Positions 19,676 to 28,532 are shown, counted from the first letter of the stretch. The stretch: 64,000 nt of DNA from Rhizobium jaguaris (GCF_003627755.1 NZ_CP032694.1:1479501-1543500), one strand, 5' to 3'. The notes: a model not told the origin generated them from the sequence alone. A program made the numbers and translations.

Positions 19676-20656
19676 TCAGATTTTCGTGTCTGGTTGTTTG
19701 GAATTATCGGCATTCTTGCTCGGGGTCAGAGCGATCGCTTTGCGCGTATCGGAAAGACCGAGAATGAGGATGACTAAGGCGGGCAACGTCAGCATCAGCG
19801 ACGTCAGGTAGCAGAGGATGAGCACGGGTAAGCGCCAGTCCTTGCCGCGTGTGCGGTAGTGGAGTGCCGCGAAGCCGGAGACTAAGAAGCCGGCGCCGAA
19901 CGCGCCGAAAGCGGCAGCGCCGATCAATGCCGGGATGCCGCCGAAAAAGAGGGCGACGATGGCAGCGAGAAAGACGAAGATTGCATTCCGGTTCATACGC
20001 AGCGCCGACGGAATATCTTCGCGCGGACGCAAATTGCGGCTCGATGCCGCAACGATGCGGGTGGCGATGTGATAGGCGGCTAACAGCATCAGGACCCAGA
20101 CGATGCCCCAGACGACGGGGACGGCGTAGAGCATAAAGGATTTCGTTCTGGCGACCGCTTCCGGATCGAGCTGCAGCGTGGGCTGCTGATCCTTCATGAC
20201 CGTGACGTAGAGATCGACGACCTGTCCGACCAGTTCCGTGCCGTAGCCCATGATCGCGCCGACGATGACGATGACGGCAGTCGCCAGGCCGCAGAGATGC
20301 AGCATGATGTCCGATAGCGGGTACCAGGCCATCAAATGGTCGGGACCACCGAGTTCGGCGGCCGGACGTGCGAGATTGGCAAGGTGGCTGAGCCAGGCCG
20401 GAACCAGCGTCAGCAGGACGACGAAGAGCCCGAAATAGATCGACTGCGCGATCGTGCCAACAACCCCGGCAGCGACGACGGCGACGATGACGGCCATGTT
20501 GCCCCAGCCGAGGCCGACGATCAGGATCGGGAGAGCAGAAAGCGCACCGAACAGGATGAACAGCAATGGTTGCACCGTCGCGCCATACACAAGTAGGGCG
20601 GCGGTCAAACCGGCGAGTGCACCGATTCCAAGCTCTTTTGCGTTCAACTTTTTCAC
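19676..20656 (-). CDS. DUF2232 family membrane protein
   Basis: 326 residues with seven to eight hydrophobic segments, starting at GTG 20656 (AGGA lies 8 nt upstream). The sequence and the location between rpsR and rplI match the DUF2232 membrane proteins found in alphaproteobacteria. Function is unknown. The spacer to rplI is only 20 bp, so co-transcription is expected. The gene between S18 and L9 is conserved in place across related genomes as I recall, but the reason is not known. Confidence 0.85.
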   Translation of the reverse strand: MKKLNAKELGIGALAGLTAALLVYGATVQPLLFILFGALSALPILIVGLGWGNMAVIVAVVAAGVVGTIAQSIYFGLFVVLLTLVPAWLSHLANLARPAAELGGPDHLMAWYPLSDIMLHLCGLATAVIVIVGAIMGYGTELVGQVVDLYVTVMKDQQPTLQLDPEAVARTKSFMLYAVPVVWGIVWVLMLLAAYHIATRIVAASSRNLRPREDIPSALRMNRNAIFVFLAAIVALFFGGIPALIGAAAFGAFGAGFLVSGFAALHYRTRGKDWRLPVLILCYLTSLMLTLPALVILILGLSDTRKAIALTPSKNADNSKQPDTKI

Positions 20657-20772
20657 GTCGCTGTCCTGCTTCGTATCGAGCAGTTAGAGGATGCTTTCGC
20701 CACTCGGGCCTGAAAGCCGTCCCCAACATGGGGTTTCAAGGTTCCGATCCGCGCCCATCGCGGAAGGGAGAA

Positions 20773-20794
20773 GGGAAGGCATGACTGCCTTCCC
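20773..20794 (-). repeat. Hairpin in the rpsR-DUF2232 spacer
   Basis: GGGAAGGCA (20773-20781) and TGCCTTCCC (20786-20794) form a perfect 9-bp stem with a 4-nt loop TGAC. It lies 26 bp after the rpsR stop on the minus strand. No U-tract follows, so it is more likely an RNA-stability or processing element, or a leaky attenuator lowering expression of the membrane gene, than a full terminator. Confidence 0.5.
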
Positions 20795-20819
20795 CTAATT
20801 CATAAAGCGTCGGTCGCGA

Positions 20820-21068
20820 TTAAGCGACGACGTAGGGCAGCAGGCCGAGGAAACGGGCGCGCTTGATCGCCTGAGCGAGTTCGCGCTGCTTCTTCTGGGA
20901 AACGGCCGTGATGCGGGACGGAACGATCTTGCCACGCTCGGAAATGTAGCGCTGCAGGAGGCGGACGTCCTTGTAGTCGATGCGCGGCGCATTGGCGCCC
21001 GAGAACGGGCAGGTCTTGCGGCGGCGATGGAACGGACGGCGGACCGGTGCGGAGGAAACTTCAGACAT
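20820..21068 (-). CDS. rpsR: 30S ribosomal protein S18
   Basis: 82 residues beginning [20 protein letters not shown]. The family signature [19 protein letters not shown] is followed by the R-rich C-terminal half [20 protein letters not shown]. The start at 21068 is preferred to one two codons upstream. It binds the platform of the 30S subunit with S6. It follows rpsF by 12 bp. Confidence 0.97.
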   Translation of the reverse strand: MSEVSSAPVRRPFHRRRKTCPFSGANAPRIDYKDVRLLQRYISERGKIVPSRITAVSQKKQRELAQAIKRARFLGLLPYVVA

Positions 21069-21080
21069 TCTCAAATCTCC

Positions 21081-21527
21081 TTATGCGCGGTCTTCGCGCG
21101 GACGGCGCGGACGGTCTTCGCGGTCACCACGATCCGGGCGCGGACCACGATCGCCGAAGCTGCGCTCCGGACGGTCGCCATCGCGGCGCGGACGGTCGTC
21201 ACGGTCACGCTTCTGCATCATGGCGGACGGGCCGTCTTCATGCTTTTCAACGGCGATCGTCATGTAACGTAGGACGTCTTCGCTGATGCGCATCTGGCGT
21301 TCCATTTCCTGGATCGCAGCGGCCGGTGCATCGATGTCCATCAGGGCGTAATGAGCCTTGCGGTTCTTCTTGATGCGGTAGGTGAGGGACTTGAGGCCCC
21401 AGTTCTCGATACGCCCGACTTTACCGCCGTTAGCTTCGATAACACCCTTGTACTGTTCTACGAGGGCGTCGACCTGCTGAGCGGAAATATCCTGCCGGGC
21501 AAGGAATACATGTTCGTAAAGAGCCAT
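21081..21527 (-). CDS. rpsF: 30S ribosomal protein S6
   Basis: 148 residues. [20 protein letters not shown] opens the ferredoxin-like fold, with the signature [21 protein letters not shown]. From about residue 108 the protein continues as a tail made almost only of Arg, Asp, Pro and Gly ([20 protein letters not shown] and similar blocks), an RNA-binding-like low-complexity extension typical of alphaproteobacterial S6. First gene of the ribosomal operon; its promoter and long leader are described separately. Confidence 0.97.
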   Translation of the reverse strand: MALYEHVFLARQDISAQQVDALVEQYKGVIEANGGKVGRIENWGLKSLTYRIKKNRKAHYALMDIDAPAAAIQEMERQMRISEDVLRYMTIAVEKHEDGPSAMMQKRDRDDRPRRDGDRPERSFGDRGPRPDRGDREDRPRRPREDRA

Positions 21528-21841
21528 GGATAGCTTTGCCTTTCTTGCGTTGGTCTGAACCCGATATTCGGCGGCTAAGCCTCAACGACTGCTCCTGAGA
21601 GGGGTGACCCCAAGCAAGAAAAGCGTTTCCGAGACGGTCGAGAGCGGAGACACGGGAGGCTGGAACGCTTCCGTTCCGAACGATTTTCAATGAAGAAAAC
21701 CGGCCCTCCGTTCAGCCACCAGCCAGAAGACCGGGTTGCGAACAGGGCGGCTTATACGGATTTTTGCGCGAAAGGCAAGGGGAGGAGGTAAATTGTGCTG
21801 ATTGGCTGCGGACATCCTGGCCTTGCCCGCCGTCGGTCGGC
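21528..21841 (-). other. rpsF leader and promoter region
   Basis: No gene in these 314 bp. A good promoter at 21751-21778 predicts a transcript start near 21744, and so an untranslated leader of about 215 nt before rpsF. The leader contains GGAACG-GAAG-CGTTCC (21662-21677) and, closer to the start, CGTTG/CAACG pairing around CCGAATATCGG at about 21548-21587. Bacterial rpsF leaders are known to carry an S6:S18-binding autoregulatory structure; whether this is one cannot be decided by eye. Confidence 0.5.
21751..21778 (-). promoter_or_regulatory. Predicted promoter of the rpsF operon
   Basis: On the minus strand TTGCCT (-35) and TATAAG (-10) are spaced by 16 bp, close to the alphaproteobacterial housekeeping consensus. 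Position and orientation fit transcription of rpsF-rpsR-DUF2232-rplI. Confidence 0.6.
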
Positions 21842-22900
21842 TTAATCCTCCGGCAATGTGAAGACGGCGCAGGGGTCGGCGATACCGCGCAATGGGTGCT
21901 TGCCCAACGGGATCAAAGCCATTGTCGTCTCGGCCGCCACTGCGCCCGAGATGAGCACACTGCGGCCAAGCGGCTTGCATAGCCCTTCAAGCCGACTGAC
22001 CAGATTGACCGCAGGGCCTATGGCGGTAAAGTCCAGCCGGTCGGCCGCGCCGATATTGCCCCAGAGCATCTCGCCGAAATGCAATGCCGCACCAAAGGGT
22101 AACGGCGGCAGCCCCTGCGTCTGCCGCACCGCATCGAGATGGGCCATGCCGGCGCGGGCGGCAACGACGGCGCGCAGCGCGGCCTCGCAGGCCTCGCCCG
22201 GTGCGCCGGTGACCGGGAAGATCGCCAGCGCGCCGTCACCGATGAATTTCAGCACCTCGCCTCCGAAAGCGTGCACCGCCCCGGCAACGCGGTCGAACCA
22301 GGCATCAAGGGCGGTGATCATCGCCGCCGGCTCCGTCGCTTCGGACAGGGCGGTGAAATCGCGCAAATCGGCGCAGAGCAGTGCAGCGCGGATGGTCTCC
22401 CCGGTGCCGCGGTGCAGCGCGCCGGCTTGTACACGGGCGGCGCTGCGCCGGCCGAGATAAGCTTCGAGCAGCGCTGCCAGCGCCGCCTGCGCGGCCAGGG
22501 CAGCCAAGGGCGCTGCGGCGAAGCGCACGATCTGCCGCAGCCGATTGGTCTCGGCGGGCTCGAATGACCGCGTCCCGGCCCAGCCCAGCACCGGGCTGTC
22601 CGCCGCTGCGCCGACCGCGTCCTCCTGCACCGGGCCAAGCCCGGTCAGCCAGTCGTGTCCGGCTTGGCTGGGTGGACCGCCGGCGAAGCCCAGTGCCTCA
22701 ATCACGGTCCCCGTTTCCGCCCGCCATAGCCAAATCCGCCGGGCGATGATCGGATGCGGTACCGCGAGCGACAGGGCCCCGCCTGCAAGCGGCAGACCGT
22801 CGGCGAGCAGCCGCCCGCCGAGCTCGGCCAAGAACCGTTCAGCGCCGGGCGAGGCGCCGGCCTCGTCAACCAGCCAGGCAAGGGGGGCGGGCAGATCCAT
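21842..22900 (-). CDS. Class III adenylate/guanylate cyclase
   Basis: 352 residues. The first 170 form an N-terminal region rich in Ala and Leu with no recognisable sensor domain. The catalytic domain (about 175-345) shows LLCADLRDFTAL with the first metal Asp, EVLKFIGDGALAIFP with the adenine-contacting Lys and second metal Asp, and DFTAIGPAVNLVSRLE with the transition-state Asn and Arg. Thr sits where class IIIa enzymes have Asp, suggesting a class IIIb-type enzyme. No membrane segment is apparent, so it should be cytoplasmic. Product is probably cAMP. Rhizobia have many such cyclases. Confidence 0.88.
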   Translation of the reverse strand: MDLPAPLAWLVDEAGASPGAERFLAELGGRLLADGLPLAGGALSLAVPHPIIARRIWLWRAETGTVIEALGFAGGPPSQAGHDWLTGLGPVQEDAVGAAADSPVLGWAGTRSFEPAETNRLRQIVRFAAAPLAALAAQAALAALLEAYLGRRSAARVQAGALHRGTGETIRAALLCADLRDFTALSEATEPAAMITALDAWFDRVAGAVHAFGGEVLKFIGDGALAIFPVTGAPGEACEAALRAVVAARAGMAHLDAVRQTQGLPPLPFGAALHFGEMLWGNIGAADRLDFTAIGPAVNLVSRLEGLCKPLGRSVLISGAVAAETTMALIPLGKHPLRGIADPCAVFTLPED

Positions 22901-23064
22901 GTGTTGATCATGCCACGGCGGCCGCAGGCTGTCATCTGCGGTGGCGATGACGCTTCTGCGTGTAATGCAAGCCCACGGGCCTGCCGCTGTCGCAACGTCG
23001 GCAGGTCGTATTTGCCGGGAACTGTAATCGGCTCAAGACCGACAAATTCGGGATTGGAAAGCGA

Positions 23065-23511
23065 TCATTTTCTGCCGGCCATAGGATCCGGACCCGGATC
23101 GCGCCCGGCAGCGGCCTCGGATAGCCGTCCGAGATAGTGAGCCCAGCCTTCGGCATGACCGGCGCATTGTTCGGCATTGGGCAGGCCGGTGTGGGTCAGG
23201 CGCAGCAGCGTTCCGTCCGGTTGCTCGATCAGGTCGATCTCGACCAGGCTCGACCCCGGCGGAACCACTTCGCTGCCATCCCAGCCGAAGCTGTAGGCCA
23301 GCCGATGAACCGGTACCACCTCGCGAAAGGAGCCGCGAGCGAAGCGAGCGCCCGTGACGTTGACGAGATAGAGCCCCTCGGGCTGCGGCTCAATCTGCGC
23401 CTCCGTTCCCATCCAGCGCAGAATCTTCTCCGGATCGGTCAAGAGGGCGAACACTGCGGCTGGTGGCGCCGGGATGCGCCTTTCTTGGCGGACGACGAGG
23501 GGTTCTGGCAT
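23065..23511 (-). CDS. SRPBCC (AHSA1-like) domain protein
   Basis: 148 residues starting MPEPLVVRQERRIPAPPAAV, with AGGAGAG 5 nt before the ATG at 23511, which rules against a longer frame. The sequence fits the START/Bet v1-like AHSA1 family: VFALLTDPEKILRWMGTEA, then LVEIDLIEQPDGTLLRLTHT and the C-terminal helix GWAHYLGRLSEAAAG. These proteins bind hydrophobic ligands or act as unknown enzymes; they often travel with an ArsR repressor, but none is adjacent here. Function unknown. Confidence 0.87.
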   Translation of the reverse strand: MPEPLVVRQERRIPAPPAAVFALLTDPEKILRWMGTEAQIEPQPEGLYLVNVTGARFARGSFREVVPVHRLAYSFGWDGSEVVPPGSSLVEIDLIEQPDGTLLRLTHTGLPNAEQCAGHAEGWAHYLGRLSEAAAGRDPGPDPMAGRK

Positions 23512-23660
23512 CGGTCTCTCCTTTGGTTGCATGGCCTGCCTCACCGGAGGCGGAGAATGGACAAACACATCCTATCGCGGAACGTCCTCAGGCGACAGCA
23601 TGTAGTGGCAAATGCGCTCTCAACAAGGGTGGTGCCGACGCCTGCGGAAGAATGGATTCG

Positions 23661-24509
23661 TTAGTGATCCGCTGGAAAATTCGGCATCGGCGCATCCTCC
23701 ATCATCTTGGCGTAAAGTCGTTCGGTCTGCTGATCGGTCGGGAACATGCATTCGAGCCGGAGCTCCTGCGATGCGATGGTCATCGGGGTGCCGACTGTCG
23801 TTATCAATGAAAAGAAGCCAAGCTTCTGGCCGTCCTTCACAAAGACTAGGGGGACGACGGGCGTGCTAGCGGGCGCTGTGAGCGCTTTCCAGTCGACATC
23901 GACATCTGGATAGGCGAGCAGCGTTTTCAGCAACTCTCGGGTCTTGTCGTCGACGACCCGACCGATGGACTCACGATGGACGCGCGCGAGCAAGCTTCTC
24001 GATGTCTCCGGCCAGTCGCGAATGAAGGGGCGCATCCCCGCGGGATCGAACATCAAATGCAGCAAATTGCGTGGCGATTTGCGCGCTGTCATGTCGACGA
24101 AACAATTGAAGAAGCGGGGCGCAGCAGTGTTGGACAGGAGGATGTTCCAATAGCGATCCATGACGATTGCCGGGAAAGGTTCATGCTGACGCAGCATGCG
24201 CCGCAGAGCATCCGTAACGGGTTGCATGTCCGGCGCGTCCCAGGAATCGTCCGAATAGATCGGCGCGTAGCCTGCGGCGAGCAGCAGAGTGTTGCGTTCG
24301 CGGAACGGCACATCGAGAGCCTCCGCAACGGTCAGCAGCCTCTGACGGCTGGGTACGCTGCGGCCGCTTTCGACGAAGCTGATGTGGCGCTGCGAAACGC
24401 CCGTCTCCATCGAAAGGTCGAGCTGGCTTTTGCCGCGTACCTCCCGCCAGTGGCGTAGCAACGGGCCGAGTTGTTTCGAGACAGATATCGCTGTGTTGCC
24501 GTTAGCCAT
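23661..24509 (-). CDS. XRE family regulator with MmyB-like ligand domain
   Basis: 282 residues from ATG 24509 (AGAGAGG upstream). The N-terminal helix-turn-helix (about residues 13-70: LLRHWREVRGKSQLDLSMET, GVSQRHISFVESGRSVPSR) is followed by the MmyB-like domain with PAIVMDRYWNILLSN. That PxxVxDxxWxxxxxN pattern characterises this large family, which is often located beside oxidoreductase or NTF2-like genes that it regulates. The gene 81 bp upstream encodes an NTF2-like protein, a fitting partner. Confidence 0.9.
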   Translation of the reverse strand: MANGNTAISVSKQLGPLLRHWREVRGKSQLDLSMETGVSQRHISFVESGRSVPSRQRLLTVAEALDVPFRERNTLLLAAGYAPIYSDDSWDAPDMQPVTDALRRMLRQHEPFPAIVMDRYWNILLSNTAAPRFFNCFVDMTARKSPRNLLHLMFDPAGMRPFIRDWPETSRSLLARVHRESIGRVVDDKTRELLKTLLAYPDVDVDWKALTAPASTPVVPLVFVKDGQKLGFFSLITTVGTPMTIASQELRLECMFPTDQQTERLYAKMMEDAPMPNFPADH

Positions 24510-24590
24510 GGAGGGCCTCTCTGAACTATGCCGTGCGGCTCCGCCCAAAGCGGCGGCTTCGCACAGCATCTTATGTCAGGCATGGGAAGG

Positions 24591-24980
24591 TTAGAATTGC
24601 ACCGGCCCGACAGAACCGAACCAGTGACGCACTTTGGTGTGATCGGCCTCATCCATGTAAAAGAAGTGTGTCATGACGGGCTTGACGACGGGGTGGTTCG
24701 GATCGTCCGGGGTCATGGTAACGAAGCCGCGGAAGACCTTGAGGAACCCGCCGTCCCAATATTCGGTCACATCATGAAGGGCGGTAAATCCCGTATCGAT
24801 GAAAGCGCGCAGACTTTCGCGGATAGTCTCACGGCCCCTCCACTCGGCGACGCCTAAATTGGCGGTGGCGTCTTCTGCGAAGCAGTCAAAGCCGGGGCCG
24901 AAGGTCTTGTCGTCAATTTCCTTCCAGAAGGCCAACAGCCAGTCCGGTGTTTCGCGCTTGCTGAAAATCATCTCACTCAT
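24591..24980 (-). CDS. NTF2-like (SnoaL/DUF4440-type) protein
   Basis: 129 residues from ATG 24980 with AGGAGA 7 nt upstream. The composition fits the cone-like NTF2 fold: an N-terminal helix LLAFWKEIDDKTFGPGFDCF, EDATANLGVAEWRGRETIRE and DVTEYWDGGFLKVFRG. It ends in aromatic-rich strands. Members act as isomerases, hydrolases or polyketide-type cyclases, but small single-domain ones like this are mostly uncharacterised. Followed by an XRE/MmyB-like regulator on the same strand. Confidence 0.8.
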   Translation of the reverse strand: MSEMIFSKRETPDWLLAFWKEIDDKTFGPGFDCFAEDATANLGVAEWRGRETIRESLRAFIDTGFTALHDVTEYWDGGFLKVFRGFVTMTPDDPNHPVVKPVMTHFFYMDEADHTKVRHWFGSVGPVQF

Positions 24981-25288
24981 TATCTGTCTCCTGATGTGTC
25001 GCTTAGGCAAGAGGCTACATCCGCCAGGGCAAAACCGCCGGCGCTTGGTGTCTACTCTCTCTCGTTCGGTGCTTATCTCTTGTGGAGATGCCCCGAAGTT
25101 ACGCGCCGCTACGACACGTCTCAATTACATCAGGGGTCATATTTTCGCGGCTTGATCGGCCGCCCTTGCACCGACATTGGCTTACGCGTCGGGGCAGATG
25201 CTATCGGGCCTCGCAAGGGGATTTGGAATGCAAAGATATCCTGCGGTCGCTGCGCCTTGCCGCCGTGGCAAGGCGCTTTCACCGGACG
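24981..25288. other. Intergenic region between the NTF2-like and aldo/keto reductase genes
   Basis: 308 bp without a convincing gene. It must contain the promoter of the NTF2-like gene on the minus strand, and at its right end a strong hairpin after the aldo/keto reductase stop. Confidence 0.45.
25252..25276 (-). terminator. Hairpin after the aldo/keto reductase gene
   Basis: GCGCCTTGCC (25252-25261) and GGCAAGGCGC (25267-25276) form a perfect 10-bp stem with a 5-nt loop. It starts 12 bp beyond the stop codon on the minus strand. The U-tract is missing in that direction, so termination strength is uncertain. Confidence 0.6.
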
Positions 25289-26332
25289 TTACATCGGCCA
25301 GGGGTACTGCCGGTGTACCTTTTCGATCTCGGCAATCGCTTCTTCCGGCAGCGTGAGATAAGCCGAAGCAATATCGGTTTCGAGCTGCGCCATCGAGGTC
25401 GCGCCGATGATGACGGAGGTCATAAAGGGCTTGGTCAGGCAGTAGGCGAGCGCGAGCTTGGCCGGGTCGAGGTGATACTTAGCGGCGATCTCCAGATAGG
25501 CCTTAACCGGCGGTTCCTGTAGCGGCTGCAAGCGGCCGCCGATGTCGGTATTGATGGAGCCGCGCGAGCCGGCCGGCCGTGCGCCACCGACATATTTGCC
25601 GCTGAGAATGCCGCCTGCGAGCGGCGAATAGGCGAGCAGGCCGACATCTTCGTAATGCGACAGCTCGGCCAGATCGAGATCGAAGTGCCGATAGAGCAGA
25701 TTGTATTCGTTCTGCGTCGAGACAACGCGGGGCAGGCTCCTTTGCTCGGCGATCGTCAGATACTTCTGGATGCCCCAGGTCGTTTCGTTGGAAAGGCCGA
25801 TAGCGCGGATCTTGCCGGCCTTCACCAGCTCGCCCATCGTCTCCAAGATGTCGGTGATGTTGGCGATCGCCTTTTCGCGGTCCTGGGTGAAGGGGTTGTA
25901 CCGCCAGTTCTGGCGGAAGTGGAAATGGCCGCGGTTCGGCCAGTGGACCTGATAGAGGTCGATATAATCGGTCCTCAGTCGCTTCAGGCTGCTGTCGATT
26001 GCGGCGCGGATATTGGCGGCATCCGCACCCTGGCCGCCACGCAGATAGTCGCGGCCGACACCCGCGACCTTGGTGGCGAGCACGATATCCCCGCGCTTGC
26101 CGGTCTTTTCGAGCCAGGTGCCGATATATTCTTCGGTACGGCCCTGAGTCTTCGGGCCGACGGGCGTCGTCGGATACATTTCCGCCGTATCGAAGAAATT
26201 GATGCCTTTATGCAGGGCATAATCCATCTGCTCGTGCGCTTCGGCCTCGCTATTCTGCGTGCCCCAGGTCATCGTGCCCAGGCAAATCTGTGAAACGGAA
26301 ATATCGGTACGGCCTAAATTCTTATACTTCAT
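25289..26332 (-). CDS. Aldo/keto reductase (Tas-like)
   Basis: 347 residues from ATG 26332: MKYKNLGRTDISVSQICLGTMTWG. The TIM-barrel enzyme shows the NFFDTAEMYP region with catalytic Asp and Tyr, LATKVAG with the Lys, and DLYQVHWPNRG with the His. The insert GPKTQGRTEEYIGTWLEK is typical of the Tas/YghZ branch. It reduces aldehydes or ketones with NADPH; physiological substrate unknown. A frame extending 200 codons upstream overlaps the divergent fabD gene and is not real. Confidence 0.93.
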   Translation of the reverse strand: MKYKNLGRTDISVSQICLGTMTWGTQNSEAEAHEQMDYALHKGINFFDTAEMYPTTPVGPKTQGRTEEYIGTWLEKTGKRGDIVLATKVAGVGRDYLRGGQGADAANIRAAIDSSLKRLRTDYIDLYQVHWPNRGHFHFRQNWRYNPFTQDREKAIANITDILETMGELVKAGKIRAIGLSNETTWGIQKYLTIAEQRSLPRVVSTQNEYNLLYRHFDLDLAELSHYEDVGLLAYSPLAGGILSGKYVGGARPAGSRGSINTDIGGRLQPLQEPPVKAYLEIAAKYHLDPAKLALAYCLTKPFMTSVIIGATSMAQLETDIASAYLTLPEEAIAEIEKVHRQYPWPM

Positions 26333-26527
26333 GGAGAAACCTTGAGTCTGGCAGGAAAAGTCCTTTGGGAAGAGTCGGGCAAATCTAGGCGGGAAATGAG
26401 TGAGCGCAAGAAGAAAATCGAGAGTTCTCGCATCTGCAAAAGGCAGTGACTGCAGGGTTTGCGCTATTGACTCCACCGCAAACAATGTCATTGGGAAGCG
26501 AAACGACCCCGAAGGAAGCCTTATATA

Positions 26528-27472
26528 ATGACTGTTGCTTTCACATTTCCCGGCCAGGGTAGCCAGACCGTTGGCATGGGCAAGGATCTCGCGGACAATT
26601 TCGCTGAAGCGCGCGCCGTTTTCGAGGAAGTCGATGAAGCGCTCGGTGAAAAGCTTTCTGACATCATCTTCAATGGCCCCGAAGACAAGCTGACGTTGAC
26701 TGCGAACGCGCAGCCGGCGTTGATGGCCGTATCGATCGCCGTCACGCGCGTTCTCCAGGCAAGGGGCCTCGATCTGAAGAGCAAGGTCGCTTATGTTGCC
26801 GGTCATTCGCTCGGCGAATATTCGGCGCTGTGTGCCGCCGGCACTTTCTCGCTCGCCGATACGGCGCGGCTTCTGCGCATTCGCGGCAATGCCATGCAGG
26901 CCGCGGTTCCGGTTGGGGTCGGCGCAATGGCGGCGATCATCGGTCTGGAACACGCCGACGTCGTCACGGTTTGCGCCGAGGCTTCGGCCATAGGTGCCTG
27001 TCAGATCGCCAATGACAATGGCGGCGGTCAGATTGTCATTTCAGGCGAGAAGGCCCCGGTCGAAAAGGCTGCCGAACTGGCGACAGTCAAGGGTGCCAAG
27101 CGCGCCATTCTGCTTCCCGTGTCCGCACCCTTCCATTCGTCGCTGATGGCGCCCGCCGCTGAGGCAATGCGCCGGGCTTTGGCAGAGGTTGCGAAATCCA
27201 ATCCGGTCGTGCCCGTCATCGCCAATGTTCGCGCGGCTCCGGTAACGGACGCCGGCACGATCGCCGATCTGCTGGTCGAGCAGGTTACCGGCCAGGTGCG
27301 CTGGCGCGAAACGGTGGAATGGTTTGCCGCCAACAACGTGACAACATTATATGAAATCGGCGCCGGCAAGGTGTTGACGGGCCTGGCCCGCCGCATCGAC
27401 AAATCGGTTACCGGCATCGCGGTGAATTCGACCGCCGATATCGACACTGCGCTCGCCAGCTTGCTCGGCTGA
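26528..27472 (+). CDS. fabD: Malonyl-CoA:ACP transacylase
   Basis: 314 residues. FPGQGSQTVGMG at the N-terminus, the nucleophile in GHSLGEYSAL (Ser94) and the VSAPFHSSLM motif with the catalytic His near 203 identify FabD. It loads malonyl groups onto ACP to feed fatty acid elongation. AAGGAAG lies about 10 nt before the start. First gene of the fabD-fabG-acpP-fabF cluster. Confidence 0.97.
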   Translation: MTVAFTFPGQGSQTVGMGKDLADNFAEARAVFEEVDEALGEKLSDIIFNGPEDKLTLTANAQPALMAVSIAVTRVLQARGLDLKSKVAYVAGHSLGEYSALCAAGTFSLADTARLLRIRGNAMQAAVPVGVGAMAAIIGLEHADVVTVCAEASAIGACQIANDNGGGQIVISGEKAPVEKAAELATVKGAKRAILLPVSAPFHSSLMAPAAEAMRRALAEVAKSNPVVPVIANVRAAPVTDAGTIADLLVEQVTGQVRWRETVEWFAANNVTTLYEIGAGKVLTGLARRIDKSVTGIAVNSTADIDTALASLLG

Positions 27473-27500
27473 TACGATAATTAGGAACGAGGGAAATCAC

Positions 27501-28238
27501 ATGCTTGATTTGACCGGCCGCAAGGCCATGGTAACTGGCTCTTCCGGCGGTATCGGCGAAGAGATCGCAAGGCTGTTGCATAAGCAGGGCGCCATTGTCG
27601 GCCTGCATGGCACGCGCGTCGAGAAGCTCGAGGCTCTGGCCGCCGACCTTGGCGATCGCGTCAAGATCTTCCCGGCCAACCTTTCCAATCGTGGTGAGGT
27701 CAAGGCACTCGGCGTCAAGGCCGAAGAGGAGCTCGGCGGTGTCGACATCCTCGTCAACAATGCCGGCATCACCAAGGACGGCCTGTTCGTTCGTATGAGC
27801 GACGAGGACTGGGACAGCGTGCTGGAAGTCAATCTCACCGCAGTCTTCCGGCTGACGCGGGAGCTGACCCATCCGATGATGCGCCGCCGCTATGGTCGCA
27901 TCATCAACATCACCTCCGTCGTCGGCGTCACCGGCAATTCCGGCCAGGCCAACTATTGCGCCTCCAAGGCCGGCATGATCGGCTTTACCAAGTCGCTGGC
28001 GCAAGAGATCGCGACGCGCAACGTGACCGTCAATTGCGTCGCCCCCGGTTTCATCGAGAGCGCCATGACCGGCAAGCTGAACGACAAGCAGAAAGAAGCG
28101 ATCATGGGTGCCATTCCCATGAAGCGTATGGGCAGCGGCGCCGAAGTCGCATCCGCTGTCGCCTATCTGGCATCCTCCGAAGCAAGCTACGTCACCGGCC
28201 AGACGATCCACGTCAACGGCGGCATGGCAATGATCTGA
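27501..28238 (+). CDS. fabG: 3-oxoacyl-ACP reductase
   Basis: 245 residues of the SDR fold. It shows TGSSGGIGE (12-20), VNNAGITKDGLFVRM, the catalytic Ser in ITSVVGVTGNSGQ, and NYCASKAGMIGFTKSLA with the catalytic Tyr and Lys. It reduces beta-ketoacyl-ACP with NADPH in each elongation round. GAGGGA precedes the ATG. 28 bp after fabD; followed by a G-rich hairpin and a 294-bp gap before acpP. Confidence 0.97.
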   Translation: MLDLTGRKAMVTGSSGGIGEEIARLLHKQGAIVGLHGTRVEKLEALAADLGDRVKIFPANLSNRGEVKALGVKAEEELGGVDILVNNAGITKDGLFVRMSDEDWDSVLEVNLTAVFRLTRELTHPMMRRRYGRIINITSVVGVTGNSGQANYCASKAGMIGFTKSLAQEIATRNVTVNCVAPGFIESAMTGKLNDKQKEAIMGAIPMKRMGSGAEVASAVAYLASSEASYVTGQTIHVNGGMAMI

Positions 28239-28253
28239 AATAGCAAAAGTCTC

Positions 28254-28275
28254 TTGGGGGGAACTTTCCCTCCAA
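28254..28275 (+). terminator. Weak hairpin after fabG
   Basis: TTGGGGGGA (28254-28262) pairs with TCCCTCCAA (28267-28275), including one G-U pair, around the loop ACTT. It lies 16 bp after the fabG stop. No T-run follows, so it may be only partly terminating, leaving acpP under its own promoter. Confidence 0.4.
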
Positions 28276-28384
28276 TAGCATGTTGAGCAACCTGGAAGCG
28301 GCGATTTTCTGGCTTTGCGACAGACTTAAACCGTGTTAAGCGGGCCATGACTGTGTTCAGTGGTCCCGTAAATGCAGACGGACT

Positions 28385-28425
28385 GGGCCGCGTGTACGGC
28401 GGCCCGGCCGGATCTCAAGGCCGGG
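28385..28425 (+). promoter_or_regulatory. Overlapping, mutually exclusive hairpins upstream of acpP
   Basis: GGGCCGC/GCGGCCC (28385-28391 with 28399-28405) forms one 7-bp stem. CCCGGCC/GGCCGGG (28403-28409 with 28419-28425) forms another. They share bases 28403-28405, so only one can be complete at a time. They sit about 110 bp before the acpP start. Attenuator-like geometry, function unproven. Confidence 0.35.
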
Positions 28426-28532
28426 TTGAACGGGTTTGCCAGCGGCGCCAATGCAGGCGCTGCAGGCTTGAACAGGGTAGGGATGTCACACGGCATTCTG
28501 ATCAGGACATAAATAAGGTCGAGGAAACCGAC

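Noticed and set aside
26333..26953. N-terminal extension of the aldo/keto reductase frame
   Set aside because: It runs antisense into fabD; the enzyme's normal start is at 26332.
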